In this document: piece after piece, positions 27,577 to 36,235 of the stretch
How the letters are laid out: each line of letters begins with the position of its first letter
Position numbering within the stretch: position 1 is the first letter of the stretch
NCBI GenBank assembly: GCA_965197405.1
Contig: OZ240206.1
Location: forward strand, 1,488,001 to 1,552,000
Length of the DNA: 64,000 bases
DNA from: G965197405 sp965197405
GTDB taxonomy: Bacteria > Chloroflexota > Dehalococcoidia > Lucifugimonadales > JAGWBF01
Direction of reading: 5' to 3'
Translations under genes and position numbers: made by a program
The notes under the pieces: model-generated
What the model was told of the DNA's origin: nothing
Databases searched by the model: none
What the model saw: the letters and a program-made list of their open reading frames with translations, nothing else

Positions 27577-28923
27577 TTAGCTGAATATGGCCTCTTTGAT
27601 TGCCAGGACTTCCTGCCGCAGATGAGCGTCCACGTTAATCTCGTAGTTGACTTTCCCCACCGCGTTTATGACGGTGGAGTGGTCCCTGCCGCCCAACTGC
27701 CGCCCGATCTCCGTGTGCTTCATCCCCAGCTCTTCATGCAGCAGGTACATGGCCACGTGCCTCGCCCGCACGACCTCCTTCTTGCGGCTGCTTCCGACGA
27801 GGTCGCCGCTGCTGACCCTGAACCTCATGGTGACTTCTTCCATGATTTTGTCCGGGTCTACGTGGTGACGGGACGGGTCCGGCATGAAGTCCTCGATGGC
27901 CTGGGAGGCCAGCTCCAGCGTTATGGGGGTGTCCGTGAGCCTGGCCAGGGCCACCATCCGGTTGAGGATTCCTTCCAGTTCCCTCACGTTCTTCTGCACC
28001 TTCTTGGCGGCGAACTCGATTACGCTATCTGCCAGGTCAATGTCCATCTGCTCGGCCTTGGTGCGGATAATAGCCATCCTCGTCTCCAGGTCGGGGGGCT
28101 GTATATCCGCAATGAGGCCCCACTCAAACCGGGAGCGCAGCCGGTCCTCCAGCAGCGCCAGGGCCTTCGGGGGCCGGTCCGAGGTCAGGACCACCTGCCT
28201 GTTGGAGTTGTGCAACTCGTTGAAGGTGTGGAAGAAGCCCTCCTGGGTCTGCTCCTTCCCGGTGATGAACTGGATGTCGTCTATGAGAAGCACTTCCACG
28301 CTCCTGTACCTGGTGCGGAACTCCTCCGTAGTCCTGCCCCTTATGGCGGCGATGAACTCATTGGTGAACTGCTCACAGGTGACGTACATGAAGCTCAGTC
28401 CCCTGGATGCGCAGGTATGCCCGATGCCGTGGAGGAGATGGGTCTTGCCCAGACCGACCCCGGAGTATATGAACAGGGGGTTGTAGCTCTGCCCTGGCGC
28501 TTCAGCCACGGCCCGGGCCGCGCTGTAGGGCAGCCGGTTGGAAGGCCCCACCACGAAGTTGCTGAAGTTGTACTTTGCGTTCAGCTTGCACGGCGGAGCC
28601 GGGGGGGTGCGCTTGGGAGGCGCTTCCCCACCGGTGGCGGGGAGCTCGCCGGCCCCATTATGATGGGCGGCGCTGCCCACCTGGAACCGCACCTCCACCG
28701 GGTGGCCGGTCACCTTTTGCACGGTCTCCTGGATGAGATGGTACATGCGTCGCTCCAGCCACTCCACGGCGAAGGTGGTGGGGACCCCCACCATGAGGAC
28801 GTTATCCGAGATGGAAATCCCCTCGGTATCCTTCAGCCAGGTGTCGTAGATAGCCTTCTCCACCTGAAGCTGGAGATCGCCCAAGACTGCCTTCCAAGTG
28901 TCTACCGTTTGTACGTCTGACAT
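27577..28923 (-). CDS. dnaA: Chromosomal replication initiator DnaA
   Basis: A 448-residue initiator. The N-terminal partner-binding domain is followed by a Pro-rich linker (GEAPPKRTPPAPPC). The AAA+ core has Walker A GVGLGKTHLLHGIG, Walker B LLIDDIQF and sensor LTSDRPPKAL. The C-terminal DNA-binding domain carries the signature GGRDHSTVINAVGKV. It binds the DnaA boxes that lie directly downstream in this window. The 5' side (28924-29363) is long, AT-rich and contains a dispersed repeat. Confidence 0.98.
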   Translation of the reverse strand: MSDVQTVDTWKAVLGDLQLQVEKAIYDTWLKDTEGISISDNVLMVGVPTTFAVEWLERRMYHLIQETVQKVTGHPVEVRFQVGSAAHHNGAGELPATGGEAPPKRTPPAPPCKLNAKYNFSNFVVGPSNRLPYSAARAVAEAPGQSYNPLFIYSGVGLGKTHLLHGIGHTCASRGLSFMYVTCEQFTNEFIAAIRGRTTEEFRTRYRSVEVLLIDDIQFITGKEQTQEGFFHTFNELHNSNRQVVLTSDRPPKALALLEDRLRSRFEWGLIADIQPPDLETRMAIIRTKAEQMDIDLADSVIEFAAKKVQKNVRELEGILNRMVALARLTDTPITLELASQAIEDFMPDPSRHHVDPDKIMEEVTMRFRVSSGDLVGSSRKKEVVRARHVAMYLLHEELGMKHTEIGRQLGGRDHSTVINAVGKVNYEINVDAHLRQEVLAIKEAIFS

Positions 28924-29363
28924 CTCATCTACCAGCGGGAATTTTGAAACAGGGAGCGAGCATACCAGATGTTGCCAATTTCTTCAAGGAGCGGCGGTCG
29001 GAATTTCCCGTGAATCAAAACATTTGTATCGCTTCTAATAAAAATCTTAAATTATTCTCAGGGTTTTGCCAGCGCAGCGGAGCGAGGAGTCTACAATCCC
29101 GGCTGACTGCGGTCCCGTTCTGGCCGGCGCTGCTTTGATTCCGGTTTCTGTTAGGCGCCATTTTAGATTCCTCACTCCGCTTCGCTCCATTCGGAATGAC
29201 GCTGCAGGGGTCTGCTTCGCTCCGTTCGGGATGACACCCGGCGGGGGCTTGTATTCACCTAGCGTCGAGAATGAAGCGACCCTGAATATCGGAAGCCTTT
29301 TAGTGCAAAACCTCGCCCCCTATGGTATAACAGCTTATATCGGAGCACACACGGCGGGGCGAT
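28924..29363. other. 440-bp region between divergent dnaA and fmt
   Basis: It contains the dnaA upstream region, AT-rich around 29010-29060, and dispersed-repeat copy B. Just before fmt is TGGTATAAC (near 29323), an extended -10-like sequence. No gene is seen. Confidence 0.6.
29061..29284 (+). repeat. MITE-like dispersed repeat, copy B
   Basis: A longer relative (about 224 bp) of copies A and C, closest to copy D. It shares GCGCAGCGGAGCGAGGAGTCT, the GGCGCCATTTTAGATTCCTC segment and the ending GGGGGCTTGTATTCACCTAG. It carries an extra internal CTTCGCTCCGTTCGGGATGAC unit. Confidence 0.75.
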
Positions 29364-30332
29364 ATGCGTATAGCCTTCATGGGGACCCCGGCGCATAGTA
29401 TACCTGTCCTGGAGGTCCTTCTCTCCCTGGACTCTTCCGAGGTAGTTGGCGTCTACACTCAGCCCGACAAGCCGGGTGGTCGAGGCCGCGTTCGCGAGCC
29501 GACCCCCGTAAAAGAGTTCGCTCTGGGACACGGCATACGGGTGTTCGATCCCCCGTCGTTGAGGCAGCCCGAAGTCCAACGGGAGATAGCCTCTCTCAAC
29601 CCGGACTTGATCGTGGTCGCCTCCTACGGTAAAATCCTCCCACCGGAAGTGCTGGATATACCCTCATACGGGTGCCTCAATATACATCCCTCCCTGTTGC
29701 CCAAGTACCGGGGGCCTTCCCCGGTAGCGACGGCTATCATGGAGGGGGACGGTTTCACGGGGGCGACCATCATGGTCATGGACGAGGGTATGGATACCGG
29801 CCCGGTCCTGGCCAGGAGCAATATAGTCCCGATACACGCCCGCGTCACCACCACCGAGAGCATCACCCCGCGCCTGTTCCGACTTGGCGGCGAGCTTCTG
29901 AAGGAGGTCCTTCCCCTCTGGCTGAGGGGCGAGATTACTCCCCAGACCCAGGACCACAGGGAGGCAACCGTCACCAGGAAGCTGGAGAAAAAGGATGGCG
30001 AGGTCAACTGGGAACTCACCGCCACGGTTCTGGAGCGCCATTTGCGCGCCTTTACTCCCTGGCCCGGCCTTTTCACCTACTGGAAGGGGAAGCTGCTGAA
30101 GATATTGTCGGCGGCGACTTTTCTCCATCCGCCAGGTCTCGGCATATCCGGGGACAGAGACCAGTTTGGGCTTGTCGTGCCCCTGGATGAGCCTGGGATA
30201 CCTGCGGGAGTGGTGACGGCCTGGGGTGTATTGGGGCTGAAGCGCGTCCAGGTGGAGGGGAAACGCCCCATCACCTGCGAAGAGCTTCTGAGGGGGTATG
30301 GGGACTTCCTGGGCGCGAAGCTGCCGAGCTGA
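29364..30332 (+). CDS. fmt: Methionyl-tRNA formyltransferase
   Basis: A 322-residue enzyme that formylates initiator Met-tRNA using 10-formyl-tetrahydrofolate. The N-terminal formyltransferase domain has MRIAFMGTPAHSIPVLEVLL, the catalytic LNIHPSLLPKYRGPSPVATA (Asn and His; the family usually has HASLLPRWRG) and VMDEGMDTGPV with the catalytic Asp. The C-terminal OB-like tRNA-binding domain (RAFTPWPGLFTYWKGKLLKI) is complete. It is alone on the + strand, without the def gene often found beside it. Confidence 0.95.
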   Translation: MRIAFMGTPAHSIPVLEVLLSLDSSEVVGVYTQPDKPGGRGRVREPTPVKEFALGHGIRVFDPPSLRQPEVQREIASLNPDLIVVASYGKILPPEVLDIPSYGCLNIHPSLLPKYRGPSPVATAIMEGDGFTGATIMVMDEGMDTGPVLARSNIVPIHARVTTTESITPRLFRLGGELLKEVLPLWLRGEITPQTQDHREATVTRKLEKKDGEVNWELTATVLERHLRAFTPWPGLFTYWKGKLLKILSAATFLHPPGLGISGDRDQFGLVVPLDEPGIPAGVVTAWGVLGLKRVQVEGKRPITCEELLRGYGDFLGAKLPS

Positions 30333-30371
30333 TACTATTCCCTTGGACACCGATGCTAGCCTGGAGCCGGT

Positions 30372-31142
30372 TTACATCTGCACCCGGTACACCACCTCTA
30401 TGATGTGGCTCTCCTCCAGGGCGTCATACTGGGGGTTGGGTGTAGAGGGCTGGTGCAGGTGTCGCCGCAGGAAATAGGCGCACATGTTGGCAAGCTGCGT
30501 GCAATGGGAGCCCTCGGAGCGGACGAAATGGATACTCTCGAGCACGGCCCCGGTGGGCAAGTCCATCTCCGTCTTGAGAAGTTTCTGCATCAGCTGCGGG
30601 TCGGCGCTCTTGGTCCCGTCGGCAATGATGGCCGCTCGCTGACTCACTCTCACCGGCTCTCCCCTTTGCATCTCTTCGGGGGGCATCTGTGCCATATTCA
30701 GATCGTCCATGTACATGTCGAGGGAGAATATAAAGCGCGAGAAGACAGGCTCCCACGGGCCTCCCCACGTACGCTCGGAGCCGGGGTCTGCTCGTCCGGC
30801 CGACTCGAACTCATGCTTGTCCACATAGGACACGATCAGGGGGGTCTCGCGCTCTATCGGAATTCTGAGCAACGCGTCAATAAGCTCGAGGCGCTTTGCC
30901 TTTGGCCACGAGGAAAACACGCCCTTCCCCTGGAGTATCTCCCCTGCATGCAACTCTTTGGGAGTGCTGACCTCTCCCGGACCTTGCCCGAAGTAGCGCC
31001 GGCACACTTGGGAGAAGGCTACCTTGATCCCGTTCCACTGGTCTTCATGGACCATCAGACCCACGCATACGTAATGGGGCTGGTTGGGGTCGTGGATGCT
31101 GGCGCCCGTGTTCCCGGATTCGCCTAGATAGACCAGGTACAT
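30372..31142 (-). CDS. DUF3800 domain protein
   Basis: A 256-residue protein beginning YLVYLGESGNTG, the DUF3800 opening (usually YIDESG), with a late SEGSHCTQLANMCAYFLRR that matches the family's closing D/S-x-x-QLAD block. DUF3800 has an RNase H-like fold and unknown function; members occur near mobile elements and defence genes as well as in core regions. Here the first acidic residue is Glu in place of Asp. The protein is convergent with fmt and directly followed upstream by rplY, so no operon partner explains it. Confidence 0.7.
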   Translation of the reverse strand: MYLVYLGESGNTGASIHDPNQPHYVCVGLMVHEDQWNGIKVAFSQVCRRYFGQGPGEVSTPKELHAGEILQGKGVFSSWPKAKRLELIDALLRIPIERETPLIVSYVDKHEFESAGRADPGSERTWGGPWEPVFSRFIFSLDMYMDDLNMAQMPPEEMQRGEPVRVSQRAAIIADGTKSADPQLMQKLLKTEMDLPTGAVLESIHFVRSEGSHCTQLANMCAYFLRRHLHQPSTPNPQYDALEESHIIEVVYRVQM

Positions 31143-31183
31143 TATGAGGCCCCCGTAAAGTCAGAGTTGCGAGTACCCGGAGA

Positions 31184-31570
31184 TTAACCTTCCTCCCCTT
31201 GCTCTTGGACTTCCGGCTCTGTCTCAGCAGCCTCAGCGGTGGGGGCTTGCTCTGCCTCAGCAGCCTCGGGAGCTTCAACAGTTTTCAGGAAGTCCACGTG
31301 AAGCAGGTCCCCTCTCAGGGGGTCCCGCTGTATCTCCCGGACAAAAGCCAGGTGTTCATCCCCCTCGCCCTCTATGGCAATAGATATGGGTGTGTTTCTG
31401 CCGGCCTGGGCGAGTGCGGTTATCAGCTCGGGGCCTTGACACTGTAGGGACCGGGGGCTTGTGCCCGGTCCGTAGAGGTGAACGGGGATTATGCCCGTGC
31501 GCCTCAGACTCTTCACCTTCTTGCCAATGGTGGTCCTCGGGTCCAGCTTGAGGGTTATTTCGTCCGCCAC
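31184..31570 (-). CDS. rplY: Ribosomal protein bL25, short form
   Basis: A 128-residue protein whose first ~95 residues are the 5S-rRNA-binding L25 domain (LRRTGIIPVHLYGPG, FVREIQRDPLRGDLLHVDFL). The usual C-terminal TL5/CTC beta domain (about 90 more residues in most non-enterobacterial forms) is missing. An Ala/Glu-rich tail (AEAEQAPTAEAAETEPEVQE) stands in its place. It binds 5S rRNA in the 50S subunit. The tail may be a remnant of the second domain's linker. Confidence 0.88.
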   Translation of the reverse strand: MADEITLKLDPRTTIGKKVKSLRRTGIIPVHLYGPGTSPRSLQCQGPELITALAQAGRNTPISIAIEGEGDEHLAFVREIQRDPLRGDLLHVDFLKTVEAPEAAEAEQAPTAEAAETEPEVQEQGEEG

Positions 31571-31693
31571 AGCTTCTCCTTGATTGTAGACTGTCGGGGT
31601 ATTGGTTCCTCATAATGGTAACACCCATTGCAATGAAATGGAACTTCGAGGTTGGAAACGATATACTAGCCGGGAGAGCTTCAGGAGGGGCCT

Positions 31694-32779
31694 ATGAAGA
31701 TAGCGAAGTCCGAGACCACCGCCGTGGAGGTGCCCCTGGAAAGGCCGTTCCTGGCAGGGGGGCTGCACATGGTCGAAAGCGTGCCCTTTGTCCTGCTGAA
31801 GCTGTACACCGATGACGGCATCGAGGGCCTGGGGTATGCCTTCTCCCTCTCGCGTCGCTCCTTCAAGCCCCTCAAGGCCACGATAGACGAGCTGAGGGAT
31901 GAGCTGGTGGGCGACAACCCCCTGGAGCCTGAGCGCATTGCCGGGAAGCTGCACAGGGCCTTTGCATGGGGAGGGCCGGTGGGGATTGTCAACATGGCGA
32001 TGGCGGCGATAGACTTCGCCCTCTGGGACATCGCGGGCAAGGCCTATGGTCAGCCTTTGTACCGTCTCCTGGGCGGGTACCGGGACCGGGTCCACTGCTA
32101 CTACAGTGGCGCTCTATGGCGCGACTACAGCCTGGAAGACCTGGCGGAAGAGGGCCCCGCCATCGTAGAGAGAGGTTTCAGGGCAATGAAGATGAGGATG
32201 GGCAGCGAGAAGCCCGAGGGAGAGGAGGCCCGCGCCCGGGTGATGAGGGATGCCATAGGCTACGACGTGGACCTGATGGTGGACATAAACCAGGGCTGGA
32301 CCCCTCACCAGGCCATACGCATGGGGCGCGTCATCGAGCCATACCGCTTCTTCTGGCTGGAGGACCCGGTCAACCATCAGGATATTCAGGGCAGCGCCAG
32401 GGTAGCGGCGGCGCTGGACGTACCCGTATGCGCCGGCGAGTACCACTACGGGAAGGAGCCTTTTCTCCGGATGCTAAACGCCGGAGCGGTGGACATTGCC
32501 ATGATAGACCTGCTGCGGGTGGGGGGAATCACGGAGTGGAGCAAGGCGGCGGCCATAGCGGAGACCTTCAACGTCCAGGTAGCCAGCCACCTCTTGCCGG
32601 AAATCGCTGCCCATCTGGTGGCGGCGGTGCCCAACGGCCTGACGGTAGAGTACATGCCCTGGTCGCTTCCCCTGTTCAGGGAGACGCCTTCGGTTGAGGG
32701 TGGAGAGATGGTCCTGACCGATAAGCCGGGTCTTGGCCTGGAGTTGGATGCCGATGCAGTGAGGCGTTGGGCTTTGTAG
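31694..32779 (+). CDS. Enolase-superfamily (mandelate racemase/muconate lactonizing) enzyme
   Basis: A 361-residue enzyme. The capping domain covers residues 1-120. The barrel has the Lys motif FRAMKMRMG, metal ligands in LMVDINQGW (Asp), FFWLEDPVN (Glu) and VCAGEYHYG (Glu), and a late VASHLLPEIAAHL with a candidate catalytic His. This is the mandelate racemase/muconate lactonizing layout, so it abstracts a proton alpha to a carboxylate, probably dehydrating or racemising a sugar acid. The thioesterase gene follows 59 bases later. Expanded enolase-superfamily enzymes are a known trait of SAR202 Chloroflexota, which partly supports my view of the organism. Confidence 0.88.
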   Translation: MKIAKSETTAVEVPLERPFLAGGLHMVESVPFVLLKLYTDDGIEGLGYAFSLSRRSFKPLKATIDELRDELVGDNPLEPERIAGKLHRAFAWGGPVGIVNMAMAAIDFALWDIAGKAYGQPLYRLLGGYRDRVHCYYSGALWRDYSLEDLAEEGPAIVERGFRAMKMRMGSEKPEGEEARARVMRDAIGYDVDLMVDINQGWTPHQAIRMGRVIEPYRFFWLEDPVNHQDIQGSARVAAALDVPVCAGEYHYGKEPFLRMLNAGAVDIAMIDLLRVGGITEWSKAAAIAETFNVQVASHLLPEIAAHLVAAVPNGLTVEYMPWSLPLFRETPSVEGGEMVLTDKPGLGLELDADAVRRWAL

Positions 32780-32838
32780 GAAAACCCCGTCTATCCGGAA
32801 AGACCCATCACCCGGAGCAATTATAAAGGAGCAGCTAT

Positions 32839-33237
32839 ATGGACCCGGTGGAAGACGCGGATAAGGCGGACCCTTTCGCTAAATTCCTGGGTATAAGGGT
32901 GCTGGAATCCAGCGAAGGCAAGGGCAAGGCGGTGATGCCCGTTCGGGAAGACTTCCTCCAACAAGCGGGAGTCGTCCAGGGGGGCCTTGTCGCCACTCTC
33001 GCCGACCACGTTCTCTACCTGGCCGTCAGGTCCCTGCTGTCGCCGGAAGAGACCAGCGTCACCGTGGAGCTAAAGGTCAACTTCATCTCCCCCGCGAGAG
33101 ACGGAGACCTGATTGGGCAGAGTCACGTGGTGAGTCGCGGCAACCGGATCGTGGTGGGAGACATGGAGGTGACGGACCACCGGGGCACTCTAATCGCCAG
33201 GGGAATGGGCACCTGCCTTGTGAGGCGTAGAGGGTAG
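32839..33237 (+). CDS. PaaI-type hotdog thioesterase
   Basis: A 132-residue hotdog-fold protein with FLGIRVLESSEGKGKAVMPV, FLQQAGVVQGGLVATLADHV and VELKVNFISPARDGDLIG. This matches PaaI-like acyl-CoA thioesterases, which hydrolyse aryl- or acyl-CoA. The family's HGG motif reads QGG here, with the following Asp retained. It follows the enolase-superfamily gene and precedes an Rrf2 regulator that has its own promoter. Confidence 0.85.
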   Translation: MDPVEDADKADPFAKFLGIRVLESSEGKGKAVMPVREDFLQQAGVVQGGLVATLADHVLYLAVRSLLSPEETSVTVELKVNFISPARDGDLIGQSHVVSRGNRIVVGDMEVTDHRGTLIARGMGTCLVRRRG

Positions 33238-33274
33238 AAAAAGACGAGATGGTCTGCTCGGTCAATTGACAACG

Positions 33275-33303
33275 TTGAAATGGATGTGGCGCGATGCTAC
33301 AAT
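33275..33303 (+). promoter_or_regulatory. Promoter of the Rrf2 gene
   Basis: TTGAAA at 33275-33280, a 17-bp spacer, and TACAAT at 33298-33303 preceded by TGC (extended -10). It lies 34 bases before the Rrf2 start codon. Confidence 0.7.
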
Positions 33304-33336
33304 GGACGAGTTAAGGCCCCGTCGGAGGTTGGCGTC

Positions 33337-33774
33337 ATGAAAGTGCCAATGAAAGTAGACTACGGGGTGAGAGCTTTGGTAGAGTTGGCGTCGCGCTACG
33401 GCGATGGGCCGGTGCAGACTGCGGAAATCGCGACGAGGCAGGGCATCCCCGAGGCCTATCTGGACCAGCTCCTTACCACGCTGCACAAATTCGGGTTCAT
33501 CAGAAGCCGGCGTGGCCCCCTCGGAGGCCACATCCTCGCGAAGGACCCCACGGATATAAACCTGGGAACCATAATGGCGACCCTGGAGGGCAACACCCCG
33601 GTGTTGGACTGCCTGGCGGAACCCAACGAGTGTGCCCTCTCCCATACCTGCGCTCAGCGAGAGGTATGGATGTCGCTGGACGAGGCCGTACAGGACCTGC
33701 TCAGGTCCACCACCGTGGCGGACCTTGCCTACCGCCAGAACCACATGGCCGGTCGGGGGATGTACCAGATTTAA
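33337..33774 (+). CDS. Rrf2-family transcriptional regulator
   Basis: A 145-residue regulator. I start at ATG 33337 with GGAGG about 8 bases upstream; a longer frame from 33280 would overlap the promoter. The winged helix (MKVDYGVRALVELASRYG, QGIPEAYLDQLLTTLHKFGF, SRRGPLGGH) is typical of Rrf2. Cysteines in LDCLAEPNECALSHTCAQRE occur in the C-x6-C-x5-C pattern of Fe-S-binding members such as IscR. It precedes a ThiF-like and a cysteine synthase gene, so it probably controls sulfur assimilation, as CymR or IscR do. That link is by context. Confidence 0.88.
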   Translation: MKVPMKVDYGVRALVELASRYGDGPVQTAEIATRQGIPEAYLDQLLTTLHKFGFIRSRRGPLGGHILAKDPTDINLGTIMATLEGNTPVLDCLAEPNECALSHTCAQREVWMSLDEAVQDLLRSTTVADLAYRQNHMAGRGMYQI

Positions 33775-33809
33775 GGGCGGCTGCCATCGCGCCCGCAACG
33801 GGAGGCAGG

Positions 33810-34019
33810 ATGGCTTCATTAGAACAACGCGTCGGCCAACTTGAGGGGGCCTACAATCACCTGACGACTAAAGCCGACCTATCTCAGATGGAGGCCCGGC
33901 TGACTAGAGACATTAGCAACCTCAAGTCCGATATTAACAAAGTAATCATAGGCCTGGCCGGGCTGCAGCTTGTAGGCTTAGGGGCTGTCGCCGCCATTAT
34001 GCGGTTCCTGGGAACGTAG
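33810..34019 (+). CDS. Small coiled-coil membrane protein
   Basis: A 69-residue protein with GGAGGCAG directly before ATG 33810. A heptad-like helix (EQRVGQLEGAYNHLTTKADL, LTRDISNLKSDINKV) leads into one C-terminal transmembrane segment (IIGLAGLQLVGLGAVAAIM). Proteins of this form are common and of unknown role. It lies within the Rrf2-ThiF-cysteine synthase run, 35 bases after the regulator and 23 before the next start, so it should be cotranscribed. Confidence 0.65.
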   Translation: MASLEQRVGQLEGAYNHLTTKADLSQMEARLTRDISNLKSDINKVIIGLAGLQLVGLGAVAAIMRFLGT

Positions 34020-34042
34020 AGAGAGAAAGAAGGAGAAGGCAC

Positions 34043-34879
34043 ATGACGCAGGTCCTTTCCATGACGCCCGAGCAGGTAAAGAGGTATAGCAGGCACATCA
34101 TCATGCCCCAGGTGGGGAGCAAGGGCCAGCGCAAGCTCCTGGAGTCCAAGGTCCTCATCATCGGCGCCGGCGGGCTGGGGTCTCCCTCTGCGGTGTACCT
34201 GGCCCTGGCGGGGGTGGGGACCATTGGCATCACGGACTTCGACGTGGTTGATATTTCCAACCTCCAGAGGCAGATACTCCACCATTCCGATGACGTAGGC
34301 CGCCCCAAAGTGCAGTCCGCCCTGGACGCCATAAAGGAGTACAACCCGGATACCAACGTGGTGCTCCATGAGACTTGGCTTACCTCCGAGAATGCTATGG
34401 AGATAGTCTCCCAGTACGACGTCGTGGTGAATGGAGCGGACAACTTCCCGTCCCGCTACCTGATAAACGATGCCTGCTACCTTTCGGGGAAGCCCCTGAT
34501 AGACGGGAGCATTCTCATCTTCGACGGCCAGGCCACCGTTTTCATTCCCGGCCAGGGCTGCTATCGCTGCCTCTTCCCATCTCCGCCCCCTCCGGGTATG
34601 GTCCCCAACTGCGCCGAGGCCGGCGTCCTGGGCGCCCTCACAGGTCTGGTGGGGAGCATACAGGCGGTGGAGACGTTGAAGCTGCTGCTGGGTATAGGAG
34701 AAAGTCTGGCCTCGCGCCTCCTGCTCATAGATGCCCTCAGCATGGACTTCCGCCAGGTGAGGATACCCCACAACCCCAAGTGCCCTCTATGCGGAGACAA
34801 CCCCACCGTGACGGAGCTGATAGACTACGAAGTCTTCTGCGGCGTTGCGCCATCTCCCAACGGGGCGCACCTCGGATAG
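34043..34879 (+). CDS. ThiF/MoeB/HesA-type sulfur-carrier adenylyltransferase
   Basis: A 278-residue E1-like enzyme. It opens with RYSRHIIMPQVGSKGQRKLL and has the nucleotide-binding GAGGLGSPSAVYLALAGVG, the DFDVVDISNLQRQ motif, the NGADNFPSRYLINDAC stretch and two zinc Cys pairs (CYRC and CPLC). Such enzymes adenylate the C-terminal Gly of a ThiS/MoaD/CysO-like sulfur carrier. With a cysteine synthase next to it, the likely role is carrier-dependent cysteine synthesis. No small carrier gene and no JAB/MPN peptidase gene are visible here. No C-terminal rhodanese domain is present. Confidence 0.9.
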   Translation: MTQVLSMTPEQVKRYSRHIIMPQVGSKGQRKLLESKVLIIGAGGLGSPSAVYLALAGVGTIGITDFDVVDISNLQRQILHHSDDVGRPKVQSALDAIKEYNPDTNVVLHETWLTSENAMEIVSQYDVVVNGADNFPSRYLINDACYLSGKPLIDGSILIFDGQATVFIPGQGCYRCLFPSPPPPGMVPNCAEAGVLGALTGLVGSIQAVETLKLLLGIGESLASRLLLIDALSMDFRQVRIPHNPKCPLCGDNPTVTELIDYEVFCGVAPSPNGAHLG

Positions 34880-34938
34880 GAGGAGTCCCCCACCCTCCAT
34901 CGGCTGCCACTTCGGACTCCGTGTGTAGGCTGCGAAAC

Positions 34939-35874
34939 ATGCCTGAGACGATACTCGATACGATTGGCAACACCCCACTGGTGGAACTGCAAAACATGGG
35001 CCTCAAAAAAGGGGTCCATGTCTTTGTGAAGCTGGAGGGGCAGAACCCCACCGGCAGCCTCAAGGACCGCATCGCCAGGTACATGATAGAGAAGGCGGAG
35101 CGCGAGGGCGAGCTTGCCAATGGCAAAATGATCCTTGAACCCACCAGTGGCAATACGGGTATCTCCCTCGCCTTTGTTGGGGGCCTGAAGGGGTACAGGG
35201 TCAAGGTCGTTATGCCCGAAAACGTTAGCCCCGAGCGCTCCCAGCTCCTCTGGGCCTATGGCGCGGAAATCGTCTTCTCCGACGGCTCCAAGGGCACCAA
35301 CGGCTCGATACTGGTGGCCCAGGAGATGATGGAGTCCCAGGCGGACCATTACTACATGCCCTACCAGTACGGCAACAGCGCCAATCCGGGGGCGCACTAC
35401 GAGACCACCGGCCGCGAGATTATAGAGGCCCTTCCTCAGGTTGACATGTTCGTGGCCGGGCTGGGCACCGGCGGCACCCTCATGGGGGTGGGCCGCCGGC
35501 TCAAGGACCACAACCCCAACGTGAAAATCATCGCCGTGGCCCCCGAACCAGGCGACTACATCCAGGCCCTTCGCAGCCTTGAAGAAGGCTTCATCCCCCC
35601 TATCCTGGACATCGCTCTTCTGGACTCCCGGATAATGGTCACCAGCATGGACGCCTTCCGCATGACCAAAGAACTCCTGCAAAGGGAAGGAATCTTTGCC
35701 GGCATCTCTTCAGGCTCCGTCGTCTACGGCGCGATGAAGATGGCCCAGCGGATGGACGAAGGCAACATTGTATGCCTGCTGGCCGACGGCGGCTGGAAGT
35801 ACCTCAGCACCGGCCTGTGGACCAAGGACTACGGGGAGATAGAAGAGGAAGCCAGGGGGAAAATCTGGTGGTAG
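34939..35874 (+). CDS. Cysteine synthase (CysK/CysM family)
   Basis: A 311-residue PLP enzyme; ATG 34939 fits the conserved start MPETILDTIGNTPLVEL. The PLP lysine is in NPTGSLKDRIA, the substrate loop is PTSGNTGISLA, and the phosphate-binding GTGGTLMGVGRRL is present. The C-terminal FAGISSGSVVYGA and LLADGGWKYLSTGLW match the CysM/CysO-dependent branch better than classic CysK. It makes cysteine from O-acetyl- or O-phosphoserine. It lies 59 bases after the ThiF-like gene in the Rrf2-controlled run, suggesting use of a thiocarboxylated carrier as sulfur donor. Confidence 0.88.
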   Translation: MPETILDTIGNTPLVELQNMGLKKGVHVFVKLEGQNPTGSLKDRIARYMIEKAEREGELANGKMILEPTSGNTGISLAFVGGLKGYRVKVVMPENVSPERSQLLWAYGAEIVFSDGSKGTNGSILVAQEMMESQADHYYMPYQYGNSANPGAHYETTGREIIEALPQVDMFVAGLGTGGTLMGVGRRLKDHNPNVKIIAVAPEPGDYIQALRSLEEGFIPPILDIALLDSRIMVTSMDAFRMTKELLQREGIFAGISSGSVVYGAMKMAQRMDEGNIVCLLADGGWKYLSTGLWTKDYGEIEEEARGKIWW

Positions 35875-36235
35875 CGGGATAGCGCCGGATAGTACGACCT
35901 CTTTGACCCTGGAGGAAGTGGGAGAAATTCCCCCACCCTGAGCCTACCCCGACCCTTCTGAAGCATGTATTCCCCGGTCATTCAAACCTGGAAAAGCCGG
36001 GGTAGTACCTCGACACCCCGCCCCCCTCTATACACGAGACCGCGAAGCATCTGTTCCCCGCAAGATTCTGTCATCTCTTTCCAAGTGTGCCACGTCGCCA
36101 TTGATACAGAACTAAAGTTCTGTTAACATCTCCATTGTTGGCGACTTCAAGAATCTCCCGGGAAGCGGACTTTGCGGGGACCGCTCCGGCTCTATCGCAG
36201 AGGCGGGGCGCCGTAAGGGGATATATCGAGCGAAG
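35875..36235. other. 361-bp intergenic region with a palindromic operator-like site
   Basis: No gene is seen. The region contains CAGAACTAAAGTTCTG at 36107-36122 and short GC-rich inverted stretches near 35980-36030. The flanking genes read rightward. Confidence 0.5.
36107..36122. promoter_or_regulatory. LexA (Cheo-box)-like palindrome
   Basis: CAGAAC-TAAA-GTTCTG has perfect 6-bp arms around a 4-bp centre. The GAAC-N4-GTTC core is the SOS-box pattern of Gram-positive LexA. It is followed by TTAACAT and lies 114 bases before the small zinc-ribbon gene. The regulator is inferred from the pattern alone. Confidence 0.4.

Noticed and set aside
27562..28920. 452-codon + strand frame antisense to dnaA
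   Set aside because: Its codons mirror dnaA, it shows no domain, and dnaA is certain.
34375..34938. N-terminal extension of cysteine synthase
   Set aside because: The extra 188 codons are an out-of-frame reading of the ThiF-like gene; the conserved start is at 34939.
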